DNA from: RGIG4576 sp964613095
GTDB taxonomy: Bacteria > Bacteroidota > Bacteroidia > Bacteroidales > Muribaculaceae
DNA length: 12,530 bases
Reading direction: 5' to 3'
Assembly (NCBI GenBank): GCA_964613095.1
Contig: CAZTFX010000066.1
Location: 1 to 12,530 of the forward strand
The notes under the pieces were generated by a model. That model was not told where the DNA came from. It saw only the letters and a program-made list of their open reading frames with translations, and did no database searches. A program made the translations under genes and the position numbers. Positions within the stretch are counted from its first letter, which is position 1; each line of letters opens with the position of its first letter. Positions 1 to 7,537 of this stretch are shown in pieces.

Positions 1-27
1 CACACCGACTCCCTAAATGTGGAGATA

Positions 28-360
28 CAAAAAAAGCGTGAGAGCCGTACCTGTTACTCGTCCCACACTCAGAGGCCTTCGCATTGCCCATCTCTGTTGA
101 ACGAGCAACGCAGAAGCCTCACGCTGAATATGAACACAACACCATACGACTCACCAAGTGCCGTATAGCGATACTATACATATCCATAAGGCATCTACCG
201 TTGCCTCATTCTTGACAGAGATTAGAAAGTTGCGAAGTTTCTGAGTGTCAAGAAAGAGCGTTAGTAAACGCTTTCTATATTATGTCTGCACCCACAGAAC
301 CCGGATCGGGGTTGGCTCAAACGAATTTCGCCTCTGCCGATGGCGGTCTGCAAGCGATAT
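28..360 (-). ncRNA. Candidate structured non-coding RNA, family unassigned (about 330 nt)
   Basis: The minus strand has a promoter-like TATATTTG at 374-367 and ends in a long hairpin followed by seven T at about 34-28, with no convincing reading frame between. Seen in the sequence on the minus strand: AACCC/GGGTT (about 320-305), AAGCGTT/AACGCTT (near 272-255), TTGACA/TGTCAA with an inner AGAAA/TTTCT (near 252-211), GTATAG/CTATAC (near 180-164), and a terminal rod of about 90 nt closed by AGCGTGAG (125-118) and CTCACGCT (42-35). Inside the rod CTCGT/ACGAG and CAGAG/CTCTG also pair. The closing stem plus U-run looks like an intrinsic terminator. I searched by eye for RNase P, tmRNA and SRP RNA signatures and did not find them. 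A 6S-type RNA or a Bacteroidales-specific RNA is possible. The existence of a transcript is inferred, and the 5' end is placed from the -7 element. Confidence 0.5.
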
Positions 361-366
361 ACAATG

Positions 367-374
367 CAAATATA
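367..374 (-). promoter_or_regulatory. Promoter -7 element of the minus-strand ncRNA
   Basis: On the minus strand this reads TATATTTG, a perfect match to the Bacteroidota -7 consensus TAnnTTTG. No good TTTG -33 element lies at the usual 19-21 nt spacing; a TTTG at 409-406 is too far away. Transcription would start near position 360 and run leftwards, away from ligA. Confidence 0.5.
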
Positions 375-429
375 CAGTTTTTCGATTTAAGAAAATCTAT
401 ACCGACAAAAATCTTTTTATTTTCGGCGA

Positions 430-436
430 TAATTTG
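430..436 (+). promoter_or_regulatory. Possible ligA promoter -7 element
   Basis: TAATTTG lies 31 nt before the ligA start codon and resembles TAnnTTTG with one base missing. It would give a leader of about 25 nt. The -33 region is not recognisable. It is divergent from the ncRNA promoter at 367-374. Confidence 0.3.
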
Positions 437-467
437 TACCTTAGCGTAATATTTAAACACAAAAATC

Positions 468-2480
468 ATGGCTGACATTTTTGAGCAACGAATCCTTGAA
501 CTTCGTAAAGAAATCAACGAATATAATCACCAATATTATGTATTAAACTCTCCTACTATATCGGATAAGGAGTTTGACGACAAACTGCGTGAATTGCAGG
601 AATTGGAAGAAACTTACCCCCAATTCTTCGACGCATATTCGCCTACTCAACGCGTGGGAAGCGACCTTACGCAAGGATTCAAGCAGGTCAAACACGAACG
701 TCCCATGATTTCATTGTCCAATTCTTATTCTGTCGATGAAGTGGCTGATTTTCTCACTCGTGCCGAAAACGGTTTACATGGTGAAAAGTGTGAGATTGTA
801 GGAGAAATGAAATTTGATGGGACTTCTATTTCTTTAATATATGAAAAAGGAAGACTTGTACGAGCTGTTACTCGTGGAGATGGAGAACGAGGTGATGATG
901 TTACGGCAAACGTTCTTACGATAAAAAGCATTCCACTTCAATTGCCCGAAAATGTCGATTATCCCGACTCTTTTGAAATACGCGGAGAAATTCTATTGCC
1001 ATGGCAACAATTCGAAACATTAAACAAAGAAAGAGCTTTCAATGAAGAGTCTCTTTTTGCCAATCCACGCAATGCTGCAGCAGGAACATTAAAATTACAA
1101 AATTCAGCAGAAGTGGCTCGTCGTAATCTTGATGCATATTTCTATTACTTATTAGGAGAAAATCTACCATGCAACACCCATTATGACAACATGCAAAAAG
1201 CAAAAGAATGGGGTTTCAAAGTTGCTCCAATAATGGAAATTCTCCCATCACTTGACGCAGTAAAGAATTTTATTGCTCATTGGGATATTGAACGAAAAAA
1301 CTTGCCTGTTGCCACCGATGGTTTAGTGTTTAAAATCAACAGTTTACACCAACAATTAAATCTGGGAAGCACTGCAAAATCACCAAGATGGGCAGTTGCA
1401 TTCAAGTTTCAGGCTGAAAGAGCCTGCACACCATTGAAATTCGTATCTTTTGAAGTGGGACGTACCGGTGTAGTCACACCTGTGGCAAATCTTGAACCTG
1501 TTCTGCTGTCAGGAACTATCGTAAAACGTGCTTCTCTTCACAACGAAGATATTATACGTACTCTTGATATACATGATGGCGATAGATTGTATGTCGAAAA
1601 AGGTGGAGAAATAATCCCCAAAATTGTAGGTGTTGACCTAGATAGTCGTATTGAAGGAAGTCAACCGATAGATTTTGCTCATAATTGTCCTGTATGCGGA
1701 ACAGTTCTCACACGCATTGAGGGTGAAGCAGCATGGGTTTGCCCCAACAAATATGAATGCCGACCACAAATCACCGGTAAAATCGAACATTTTGTAGGTC
1801 GTCACATGATGAATATAGACGGTATAGGAGAAGAAGTTGCAGAACAATTATATTCATCCGGACTCGTAAAAAATATTGCCGATTTATATGATTTAACCGA
1901 AGAAAAACTAATAATTACACTTGACCGCTTTAAAGAACGTTCGGCTCGTCGTATTATTAACGGTATCGAAGAAAGCAAAAAAGTACCATTTGAACGAGTA
2001 ATTTTTGCTCTTTCTATACCATTCGTTGGAGAAACTACAGCTAAAGTTTTAGCCTCGGCAGCACATAATATCGACACATTAATGTCAATGAATGAATCAG
2101 AACTATCTTCTATCAATGAAATTGGAGATAAAATAGCCCAAAGTGTTGTAGAATATTTTAAGATACCGATAAATATCGAAATAATCAACAGATTACGCAA
2201 AGCCGGACTTCAAATGGCAATATCTGAAGAAGAATTACATAATAAAACAGATAAGCTGGCTGGCAAGTCTATAGTAATAAGTGGAACTTTCTCTCATCAT
2301 TCTCGTGACGAATATAAAAAAATGATAACAATGAATGGAGGGAAAAATGTAGGTTCTATATCATCAAAAACCGATTTTGTATTTGCCGGTGAAAATATGG
2401 GACCGTCAAAACTAGAAAAAGCACAAAAATTAGGAATTCCTATCATAAATGAAGAAGAATTCCTAAAAATGATAGAATAA
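468..2480 (+). CDS. ligA: NAD-dependent DNA ligase LigA
   Basis: Seals nicks in double-stranded DNA during replication and repair, using NAD+ to adenylate itself. The 670-residue length is normal for the family. The N-terminal Ia domain (YYVLNSPTISDKEFD) binds NMN. The adenylation motif is KFDG with the nucleophile Lys115. The OB-fold region contains VGRTGVVTPVA. A four-cysteine zinc finger (Cys407, Cys410, Cys425, Cys431) follows, then the helix-hairpin-helix region (GIGEEVAEQL, and IPFVGETTA onward), and a C-terminal BRCT domain from about residue 592 (LAGKSIVISGTF). All key residues are present and the frame is intact. The start is the ATG at 468, which gives the canonical N-terminus. It is divergent from the ncRNA and stands alone, ending at the hairpin at 2484-2509. 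Function assignment is secure. Confidence 0.98.
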   Translation: MADIFEQRILELRKEINEYNHQYYVLNSPTISDKEFDDKLRELQELEETYPQFFDAYSPTQRVGSDLTQGFKQVKHERPMISLSNSYSVDEVADFLTRAENGLHGEKCEIVGEMKFDGTSISLIYEKGRLVRAVTRGDGERGDDVTANVLTIKSIPLQLPENVDYPDSFEIRGEILLPWQQFETLNKERAFNEESLFANPRNAAAGTLKLQNSAEVARRNLDAYFYYLLGENLPCNTHYDNMQKAKEWGFKVAPIMEILPSLDAVKNFIAHWDIERKNLPVATDGLVFKINSLHQQLNLGSTAKSPRWAVAFKFQAERACTPLKFVSFEVGRTGVVTPVANLEPVLLSGTIVKRASLHNEDIIRTLDIHDGDRLYVEKGGEIIPKIVGVDLDSRIEGSQPIDFAHNCPVCGTVLTRIEGEAAWVCPNKYECRPQITGKIEHFVGRHMMNIDGIGEEVAEQLYSSGLVKNIADLYDLTEEKLIITLDRFKERSARRIINGIEESKKVPFERVIFALSIPFVGETTAKVLASAAHNIDTLMSMNESELSSINEIGDKIAQSVVEYFKIPINIEIINRLRKAGLQMAISEEELHNKTDKLAGKSIVISGTFSHHSRDEYKKMITMNGGKNVGSISSKTDFVFAGENMGPSKLEKAQKLGIPIINEEEFLKMIE

Positions 2481-2483
2481 CAA

Positions 2484-2509
2484 AAGGGAAGACTTATCTT
2501 CCCTTTTTT
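2484..2509. terminator. Bidirectional terminator between ligA and the DUF4251 block
   Basis: AAGGGAAG (2484-2491) and CTTCCCTT (2498-2505) form a perfect 8-bp stem with a 6-nt loop, followed by a T-run for ligA. On the other strand the hairpin is followed by a shorter T-run, so it can also end the convergent operon whose last stop codon is at 2514. Confidence 0.85.
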
Positions 2510-2513
2510 ATTT

Positions 2514-3236
2514 TTAATCAAAAATTTCAGATTCTTTCTTTTCTTCAGAAGTTCTAGAATCAACATAATCCATCAGAACACCAACATCTCGTTTTGCTCC
2601 AAGCGTAAATGGATCCCAACCTTCCGGCACAAATAATTTACCTACGTCTATAACACTCCCCACAAGAGATTGGTCAAAAGGTATTATATGCCCAAACATT
2701 ACTGCGTATTGACCACTTCCACTCTGAAGTATTCCTATTTCACCATAATTGGTTTCCTTGTCAAGTTTTACATTTACTTTTCCTGATAAATATTCGCTTA
2801 CAAGTTTAAACTCACTTTTTACTTCTCCATTCTTTTTTTCTTCAATCTTTACATCCCCAACAATCTCGGAAATTACAGTAAATCCTCCTAAATTATTACT
2901 TCCTGAAGTCGAACCATCTCTCCCTGATTGTACTAATATTTTTCCATTTTCCACTAAGAAAAAATTTCTACGGCTATCCCCAGGCGTCATTTTCCGTTTC
3001 ATTGTTTTATCAACAATCAACAAATAAGTACCAGTTTTTATTGCAGTAATAGCTTCGGCATGAGCTGTAGAATCCTGTATTTCTTTTTGTCGCTTCTCAT
3101 ATGCCTTTCGTTCCTTTTTAGACATTTTACTAAGATCAATTTGTTGAGCAGACACTTGTCCGGCATCCGTAGTCATTGCATTAGCAATTAATCCTAATCC
3201 CCAAAGTAGAGATAAACAAAGTATTATTTTCTTCAT
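2514..3236 (-). CDS. Secreted DUF4251-like protein, paralog 1
   Basis: Exported protein of unknown function, 240 residues. Residues 1-20 form a signal peptide (MKKIILCLSLLWGLGLIANA) with an ANA signal-peptidase I site and no lipobox. Then come a charged helical stretch (MSKKERKAYEKRQKEI, about 38-53), an AITAIKTGTYLLIVDKTM segment, NFFLVENGKILVQSG (91-105), NNLGGFTV, and alternating beta-like segments to the end. This order matches the other three proteins of the block and the DUF4251 domain as I know it. The C-terminal VPEGWDPFTLG segment is shared only with paralog 2. The ATG at 3236 is chosen: the reading frame extends to a TTG at 3257, but that would put seven extra residues before a perfect signal peptide. 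It lies 36 nt downstream of paralog 2 and is probably co-transcribed with it. Confidence 0.75.
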   Translation of the reverse strand: MKKIILCLSLLWGLGLIANAMTTDAGQVSAQQIDLSKMSKKERKAYEKRQKEIQDSTAHAEAITAIKTGTYLLIVDKTMKRKMTPGDSRRNFFLVENGKILVQSGRDGSTSGSNNLGGFTVISEIVGDVKIEEKKNGEVKSEFKLVSEYLSGKVNVKLDKETNYGEIGILQSGSGQYAVMFGHIIPFDQSLVGSVIDVGKLFVPEGWDPFTLGAKRDVGVLMDYVDSRTSEEKKESEIFD

Positions 3237-3272
3237 AATTAAATATTTTATTATCAAACTCTAAAAAACATT

Positions 3273-3998
3273 CTATTTATTATAACTATTTCCTGTATAA
3301 TTCATCATAGTTCCCACATCACGCCTTTTGCCTAGTGTAAATGGGTCCCAACCCTCTGGCACGTATAATCGTCCCATTTCAATCACGTCACCAATTAAAC
3401 TGGCATCAAACGGAATAATATTACCAAACATCACAGTTTTACTTCCACTTTTAAGCATTTCAACTTTTTCATCACCACTGCTACCATTCTGCAATATAAT
3501 AATTTCAGCAAAACTTCCTTTTTTATCTAATTTTACATGAACTTCTCCCGATAAATATTCACCAAGCAATTTAAAATCACAATTCACTTCACCATTATCT
3601 TTTTCTATAACAGAAATATCACTTACGATATCAGATGGTATAGTATATCCTCCATATTTATTATTACCTCCAAATATATCACTAAAACCGCTTTGCACAA
3701 TTATCTTGTTATTTTCTACCAGAAAAAAATTATATCTTCTATCTGCCGAAATAAATGAAGTATCCATTGTCTTTTCAGCAATAAGAATAAATGCACCATC
3801 TTTCATTGCAGTTATTGCCTCGACATGAGCAATAGAATCATTCACTGCCTTTATTTTATTAATATATTCTTTACGTTCCTTTGGGGATATATTATTTGAA
3901 ATTGTTTGCATAACGGATATACTATCATTTATAGCATGTATTCCCAATGGATTCAATACTCCAATAAGAATAAAAATAGAAAACACAACAATTTTCAT
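3273..3998 (-). CDS. Secreted DUF4251-like protein, paralog 2
   Basis: Exported protein of unknown function, 241 residues, closest to paralog 1. The signal peptide covers residues 1-22 (MKIVVFSIFILIGVLNPLG followed by IHA). It shares with paralog 1 the KERKEY helix, VEAITAMKDGAFILIAEKTM, YNFFLVENNKIIVQSG, LLGEYLSGEVHVKLDKK, VMFGNIIPFDASL and the end block VPEGWDPFTLG plus RRDVG. It carries an insertion of about 10 residues (around DEKVEMLKSG) before VMFG that paralog 1 lacks. It is the first gene of a two-gene operon read towards ligA, with a good promoter at 4026-4056. The shared C-terminal block suggests that paralogs 1 and 2 come from the most recent duplication. No enzymatic motif is visible. 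Confidence 0.75.
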   Translation of the reverse strand: MKIVVFSIFILIGVLNPLGIHAINDSISVMQTISNNISPKERKEYINKIKAVNDSIAHVEAITAMKDGAFILIAEKTMDTSFISADRRYNFFLVENNKIIVQSGFSDIFGGNNKYGGYTIPSDIVSDISVIEKDNGEVNCDFKLLGEYLSGEVHVKLDKKGSFAEIIILQNGSSGDEKVEMLKSGSKTVMFGNIIPFDASLIGDVIEMGRLYVPEGWDPFTLGKRRDVGTMMNYTGNSYNK

Positions 3999-4025
3999 AG
4001 CTTATATTATTTTATTTTGGTGCTT

Positions 4026-4056
4026 CGAAATTAATAAAAATTTTCAATCTTGCAAA
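4026..4056 (-). promoter_or_regulatory. Promoter of the paralog 2 / paralog 1 operon
   Basis: On the minus strand TTTG (4056-4053), a 19-nt spacer, then TAATTTCG (4033-4026): a -33/-7 pair of the Bacteroidota type with one mismatch in the -7 element. Transcription would begin near 4018, about 20 nt before the ATG at 3998. Confidence 0.6.
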
Positions 4057-4098
4057 GAAACATCGTTATTTGCGTACAAATTGAGTACTATTTCACAT

Positions 4099-4134
4099 AA
4101 AAAAGAGCAAGATTTCAAAATCCTGCTCTTTTTT
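4099..4134. terminator. Strong bidirectional terminator after paralog 3
   Basis: AAAAAAGAGCA (4099-4109) pairs with TGCTCTTTTTT (4124-4134). After one mismatch the stem continues as GATT/AATC. The long A/T ends make it efficient in either direction. It lies 19 nt beyond the stop of paralog 3 and separates that gene from the next operon. Confidence 0.9.
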
Positions 4135-4152
4135 ATAATTTTTTTCAAAAAA

Positions 4153-4755
4153 TCACATTGAAGCATTCCATTTTCCACGTCCTACAGGAACAAACATTTT
4201 ACCAACCCTTACTTTTGCTTTATTTAAAGGATATAGAGTTCCTCTCAAATCTACATATGCGCCACAACGGTTATCCGACAAACTAACTTCTGTATAACCA
4301 TCTTCCTTTGCAATCTTAACATTCAATCGACATGACATATATGTACCAGTTCCTTCATATTTTGCCATTACTTCACCATTCTTCTTTTCTTCAATTTTGG
4401 TTTTATCGGTTTTTAATTTAGAATCAACTGTTACACCACCCAACGTATTATTTCCTGAAGAACTTTCTGAACCTGTTTGAAATAAAACAACTTCACCATT
4501 TTCCACAATTAGAAAATTAACCAATTTTTCTCTCTCTGATAAGATTTTGCTACCTCTTTGTTCTACAATAAGCATCCAATTACCACTCTTCAAAGCTTCA
4601 ACAGCTGTTACGTGTTCTATAGAATCTTGTTTGGCTTCATATGCCTTACGTTCTTCTTTTGACATCTTTTCCAAATCTACAGTCTCTTGAGCTAAAGCAG
4701 TTGCAGAAACAGCAAAACATGCTATTGCTGCCATAAACATTTTAATCTTTCTCAT
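4153..4755 (-). CDS. Secreted DUF4251-like protein, paralog 3
   Basis: Exported protein of unknown function, 200 residues, shorter than paralogs 1 and 2. The signal peptide is residues 1-22 (MRKIKMFMAAIACFAVSATA then LA) with a clear ALA cleavage site before QETVDLEKM. The common scaffold follows: KMSKEERKAYEAKQDSI, VEALKSGNWMLIVEQ, VNFLIVENGEVVLFQTG, NNTLGGVTV, KIEEKKNGEVMAKYEGTG and MFVPVG. It lacks the WDPFTLG extension of paralogs 1 and 2. It has two cysteines in the mature part (MSCRLNV and NRCGAYV) that the others lack at these places; a disulfide in the periplasm is possible. It is a single-gene transcription unit with its own -7 element at 4799-4806 and a strong terminator at 4099-4134. 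Confidence 0.75.
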   Translation of the reverse strand: MRKIKMFMAAIACFAVSATALAQETVDLEKMSKEERKAYEAKQDSIEHVTAVEALKSGNWMLIVEQRGSKILSEREKLVNFLIVENGEVVLFQTGSESSSGNNTLGGVTVDSKLKTDKTKIEEKKNGEVMAKYEGTGTYMSCRLNVKIAKEDGYTEVSLSDNRCGAYVDLRGTLYPLNKAKVRVGKMFVPVGRGKWNASM

Positions 4756-4798
4756 GCGTTTTAAAAGTTTAAATTAATTTTACGCTATAAAATTAAGT

Positions 4799-4806
4799 CA
4801 AATATA
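4799..4806 (-). promoter_or_regulatory. Promoter -7 element of paralog 3
   Basis: Reads TATATTTG on the minus strand, a perfect TAnnTTTG. It lies 43 nt upstream of the start codon at 4755. No convincing TTTG is found at 19-21 nt further upstream. Confidence 0.55.
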
Positions 4807-4850
4807 TGAAAAATGTTTATTTGTTAATGAATTTAACTTTTTTAACACAG

Positions 4851-4875
4851 AAAAAAATGCTTCGATTTAATCGAA
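4851..4875 (-). terminator. Probable terminator of paralog 4
   Basis: On the minus strand TTCGAT and ATCGAA form a 6-bp stem with a 3-nt loop (4875-4861), followed by GCA and seven T (4857-4851). It lies about 125 nt beyond the stop of paralog 4. A second imperfect hairpin at 4886-4917 (AGTGG/CCACT with TTAAA/TTTAA) lies just before it. Confidence 0.6.
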
Positions 4876-5000
4876 ACACTATAAGAGTGGCTTAAAACTG
4901 TTTATATTTAAACCACTAATAAATTTAGAACTTATTCAACCTACAAAATAGTACGTAATTTATACGCAAATGAATAACACAAGGTGTGTTTTCATATTTT

Positions 5001-5600
5001 TTATGGAAAAGTTATTCCTTTCATAGCCTTTGATGGATCTGTACTTTCATAAGGTAACACTTCTCCATATATTGTCATATTTCCCGACCAAAAATTCGGA
5101 CTTATCACCGCTGTTGCTTGATTATCTTCCTTATATAATGTGATATACACTTGAGCAGAAACAGCCGGTCCCGTTACCGTAAAAGAATATGACATTTCAC
5201 CTTTTTTATTTATTTCTCCACCTTTTAATCCTGTAATCTTTCCTTCAACTGTAATTCCTCCCATTCCATTTAAGCCGGGACGCCCTCCGTTTGAAGCTAT
5301 CTGAATTACAGCTTCATCACCTTGTACCAAAAGAAAATTAGTATTCGGATTAGGATTCATATATGCCCTGCTTTTAAACATCATTCTATCTGCCATCAAC
5401 ACATAATAACCATTTTTCATGGCTTCTACAGCCTCAACATGATGTATAGAATCCACTATTTCACGATTTCGTTTCTCTATCGCTTTCTTTTGTTTTTTTG
5501 TTAACTCCTTCGTTTCTTTCGCATCTTGCATTGAGCCTACTCCATACATTGACACATTACAAAATAGGCTTACAAACATTATAAATATAATCTTTTTCAT
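5001..5600 (-). CDS. Secreted DUF4251 family protein, paralog 4
   Basis: Exported protein of unknown function, 199 residues, and the member that best fits DUF4251. The signal peptide is about residues 1-22. The helical LTKKQKKAIEKRNREI stretch comes next, then VEAMKNGYYVLMADRMMF, NTNFLLVQGDEAVIQ, NGMGGITVEGKI, ISAQVYITLYKE-like strands (here VSAQVYITLYKED) and PNFWSGNMTIYGEVLP at the end. A cysteine in the signal peptide (SLFCNVS) is not a proper lipobox, because phenylalanine precedes it. The start ATG at 5600 is supported by a strong Shine-Dalgarno AAAGGAG eight bases upstream, unusual here because the neighbouring genes lack one. It is divergent from the CPBP protease gene. Its sequence is the most diverged of the four, so it may be the oldest copy or have its own role. 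Confidence 0.8.
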   Translation of the reverse strand: MKKIIFIMFVSLFCNVSMYGVGSMQDAKETKELTKKQKKAIEKRNREIVDSIHHVEAVEAMKNGYYVLMADRMMFKSRAYMNPNPNTNFLLVQGDEAVIQIASNGGRPGLNGMGGITVEGKITGLKGGEINKKGEMSYSFTVTGPAVSAQVYITLYKEDNQATAVISPNFWSGNMTIYGEVLPYESTDPSKAMKGITFP

Positions 5601-5603
5601 TTC

Positions 5604-5613
5604 AGGCTCCTTT
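5604..5613 (-). promoter_or_regulatory. Strong Shine-Dalgarno of paralog 4
   Basis: On the minus strand AAAGGAG precedes the ATG at 5600 by about 8 nt. Such a site is rare in Bacteroidota and absent from the other genes in this window, so it fixes the start and suggests higher translation. Confidence 0.6.
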
Positions 5614-5633
5614 CTTTTTTATTAAATTCAACT

Positions 5634-5664
5634 CAAAGTAAACATTTATACAACACAATAACAA
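5634..5664 (-). promoter_or_regulatory. Possible promoter of paralog 4
   Basis: On the minus strand TTG (5664-5662), a 20-nt spacer, then TTACTTTG (5641-5634), which matches TAnnTTTG except at one base. The distance to the ATG is about 33 nt. Confidence 0.4.
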
Positions 5665-5715
5665 CTGATTATAGTTATTATAACCAAATCACCCCCTATT
5701 CTTAACTATTTTTAC

Positions 5716-5723
5716 TACTTTTG
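5716..5723 (+). promoter_or_regulatory. Promoter -7 element of the CPBP protease gene
   Basis: TACTTTTG is a perfect TAnnTTTG, 26 nt before the ATG at 5750. The -33 region is not clear. Confidence 0.55.
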
Positions 5724-5749
5724 CCTACAAATAATAAACAGATAAAAAT

Positions 5750-6613
5750 ATGAAACCTCTTTTACAACACTACAACATAAAGTTTTCTCAAAAAATCACC
5801 TTATTGATTTGCACATTCCTACTTTGTTTAATCATGACCACCATGCTAAACTCCCTAATTATGGCATTCACAGGTGGAGATAGCATGACATTTATCAATT
5901 CGAGTATTCTCACACAGAACTTATTGGCTTTTATCCTTCCCGTAATAATAACTATTGTTTTCATATCCCCTACACCCATTTCCTTTGTTCAAATCAATAA
6001 AAGACCAACAACAAAAACTACTTTATTTCTCATTGCAACATTCATTGCAATGACTCCGGCGATGAATTACTTAGTGGAATGGAATGCCAATATTTCACTT
6101 CCGGAGTCCATGAAAGGAATAGAAACGTGGATGAGAAATACCGAAAATGCTGCACAAGCTGTTACCGATAAAATTCTTAATAACAACAACATATTATTAA
6201 GCATTCTTTTAGTAGGCGTACTCACCGGATTAAGTGAAGAATTTCTATTCAGAGGCGGATTACAACGAATTCTTATCACACGACCTATGAATGCACACAT
6301 TGCAATATGGCTCACAGCATTTATATTCAGTGCAATACATTTCCAATTTTTTGGTTTTTTCCCAAGATTAATCATTGGAGCTTTTTTCGGTTATCTTGCT
6401 TATTGGAGTGGTTCACTTTGGACTGCAATAATAGCTCATGCTCTTAACAATTCTACGGTAATAATAGCCCATGCAATCAATCATCAATCGGGATTTAATC
6501 TTGATACTTTAGGAGTTACACAATTAGGAGAATTTCCCATTTTAGCATTAATCAGTGTTATAATTACTACAATTTTGATATATTTCTTCCCCAAAACAAA
6601 GAGAACCTCTTAA
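5750..6613 (+). CDS. CPBP family intramembrane glutamic endopeptidase
   Basis: Integral membrane protein of 287 residues with about seven or eight hydrophobic segments. It belongs to the CPBP (CAAX protease and bacteriocin-processing, Rce1/Abi-like) family. All three hallmark motifs are present in the second half: EExxxR as Glu163-Glu164-Phe-Leu-Phe-Arg168, FxxxH as Phe193-Ser-Ala-Ile-His197, and HxxxN as His230-Ala-Leu-Asn-Asn234. The protein is therefore probably an active peptidase. In bacteria, members act in bacteriocin immunity, peptide maturation or membrane protein turnover; the substrate here is unknown. It is a single-gene unit, divergent from paralog 4. The start ATG at 5750 is 26 nt after a perfect -7 element and gives a charged N-terminus before the first membrane helix. 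Confidence 0.9.
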   Translation: MKPLLQHYNIKFSQKITLLICTFLLCLIMTTMLNSLIMAFTGGDSMTFINSSILTQNLLAFILPVIITIVFISPTPISFVQINKRPTTKTTLFLIATFIAMTPAMNYLVEWNANISLPESMKGIETWMRNTENAAQAVTDKILNNNNILLSILLVGVLTGLSEEFLFRGGLQRILITRPMNAHIAIWLTAFIFSAIHFQFFGFFPRLIIGAFFGYLAYWSGSLWTAIIAHALNNSTVIIAHAINHQSGFNLDTLGVTQLGEFPILALISVIITTILIYFFPKTKRTS

Positions 6614-6625
6614 TAGAAGTTCTCT
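6600..6625. terminator. Hairpin between the CPBP gene and lptB
   Basis: AGAGAAC (6600-6606) pairs with GTTCTCT (6619-6625), and the stop codon of the CPBP gene lies in the loop. On the minus strand the stem is followed by TTGTTTTGG, so it works better as the terminator of the udk-lptB operon than of the CPBP gene. Confidence 0.5.
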
Positions 6626-6664
6626 AATGTTATAAGGTTATCGTAAAATCAATGGAAATAAGAC

Positions 6665-7519
6665 TTAATCAAATTTTTTACGATTAAATATGAAGTTACG
6701 TCCCAGATATTTTTCACGCACTATCGGATTGGCAGCAAGCTCCTCCGACGTTCCTTGAAACAGTATCTTACCCTCAAACAGCAGATATGCTCTATCAGTA
6801 ATATTCAATGTTTCCGGCGCATTATGGTCGGTAATAAGTATACCTATATTTTTAGATTTCAACTTATACACAATAGACTGAATATCCTCCACAGCAATAG
6901 GGTCAACACCGGCAAACGGTTCATCCAGCATAATGAATTTGGGATTGATGGCAAGACAACGAGCTATTTCAGTACGACGACGTTCCCCACCCGACAATTG
7001 GTCTCCAAGATTCTTTCTCACATGATTCAAATGGAACTCAGCTAGCAGGCTTTCCAGTTTTTCTTTCTGTTCCTCAGGAGTCATCGTTCCCATTTCTAAA
7101 ATAGTACGAATATTATCCTCAACACTCAACTTGCGAAACACCGACGCCTCTTGAGCAAGATAACCTATACCACATTTGGCACGCTTATATACCGGATACT
7201 TTGTGATATCACGATCATTCAAGAATATACGTCCTTCATTAGGAGTAACCAGTCCGGTAGTCATATAAAACGTTGTCGTTTTACCGGCGCCATTAGGACC
7301 TAGCAGACCTACAATCTCTCCCTGTTTCACATTTATCGAAACATGATTCACTACCGTGCGTTGACGATATTTCTTAACCAAATTATCGGTGCGTAGTACC
7401 ATTTGACCGTCATCAACAAACACCTCATCATCTCCGGCGACATTCGATTCTTCCATCGAATTATCCTTACCGGAAAATCGTTCTAAAAGACTACCTATTA
7501 TAGGGAATTTAATTTTCAT
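6665..7519 (-). CDS. lptB: LPS export ABC transporter ATP-binding protein LptB
   Basis: Cytoplasmic ATPase of the LptB2FG complex, which extracts lipopolysaccharide from the inner membrane and drives it to the outer membrane through the Lpt bridge. The 284-residue protein has all ABC motifs: Walker A GPNGAGKT (74-81), Q-loop Gln123 in YLAQEASVFRKL, signature LSGGE (175-179), Walker B FIMLDE (195-200) and switch His232 in the TDHN motif. YLAQEASVFRKLSVEDNI and ITDHNAPETLNITDRAYLLFEG are typical of LptB rather than of other ABC ATPases. An N-terminal extension of about 40 residues precedes the usual start (near Met40, MVLRTDNL). It is acidic in its second half (EESNVAGDDEVFVDDG); if translated, it is a lineage feature. 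It lies 18 nt downstream of udk in one operon. Confidence 0.95.
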   Translation of the reverse strand: MKIKFPIIGSLLERFSGKDNSMEESNVAGDDEVFVDDGQMVLRTDNLVKKYRQRTVVNHVSINVKQGEIVGLLGPNGAGKTTTFYMTTGLVTPNEGRIFLNDRDITKYPVYKRAKCGIGYLAQEASVFRKLSVEDNIRTILEMGTMTPEEQKEKLESLLAEFHLNHVRKNLGDQLSGGERRRTEIARCLAINPKFIMLDEPFAGVDPIAVEDIQSIVYKLKSKNIGILITDHNAPETLNITDRAYLLFEGKILFQGTSEELAANPIVREKYLGRNFIFNRKKFD

Positions 7520-7537
7520 TTCTTTTCAATATAAATT

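Noticed and set aside
28..360. RNase P RNA, tmRNA or SRP RNA as identity of the minus-strand RNA.
   Set aside because: No GAGGAAAGTCC-type P4 strand, no tmRNA start or tag reading frame, and no GGAAGGAAGC-like SRP apical motif was found.
245..517. Two short overlapping reading frames on opposite strands upstream of ligA.
   Set aside because: They lie over the structured RNA and the ligA promoter, have no start context and no recognisable protein features.
4886..4917. An imperfect inverted repeat (AGTGG/CCACT) as an operator.
   Set aside because: It lies after paralog 4 and about 80 nt upstream of the paralog 3 promoter; it is equally well explained as part of the 3' end of the paralog 4 transcript.
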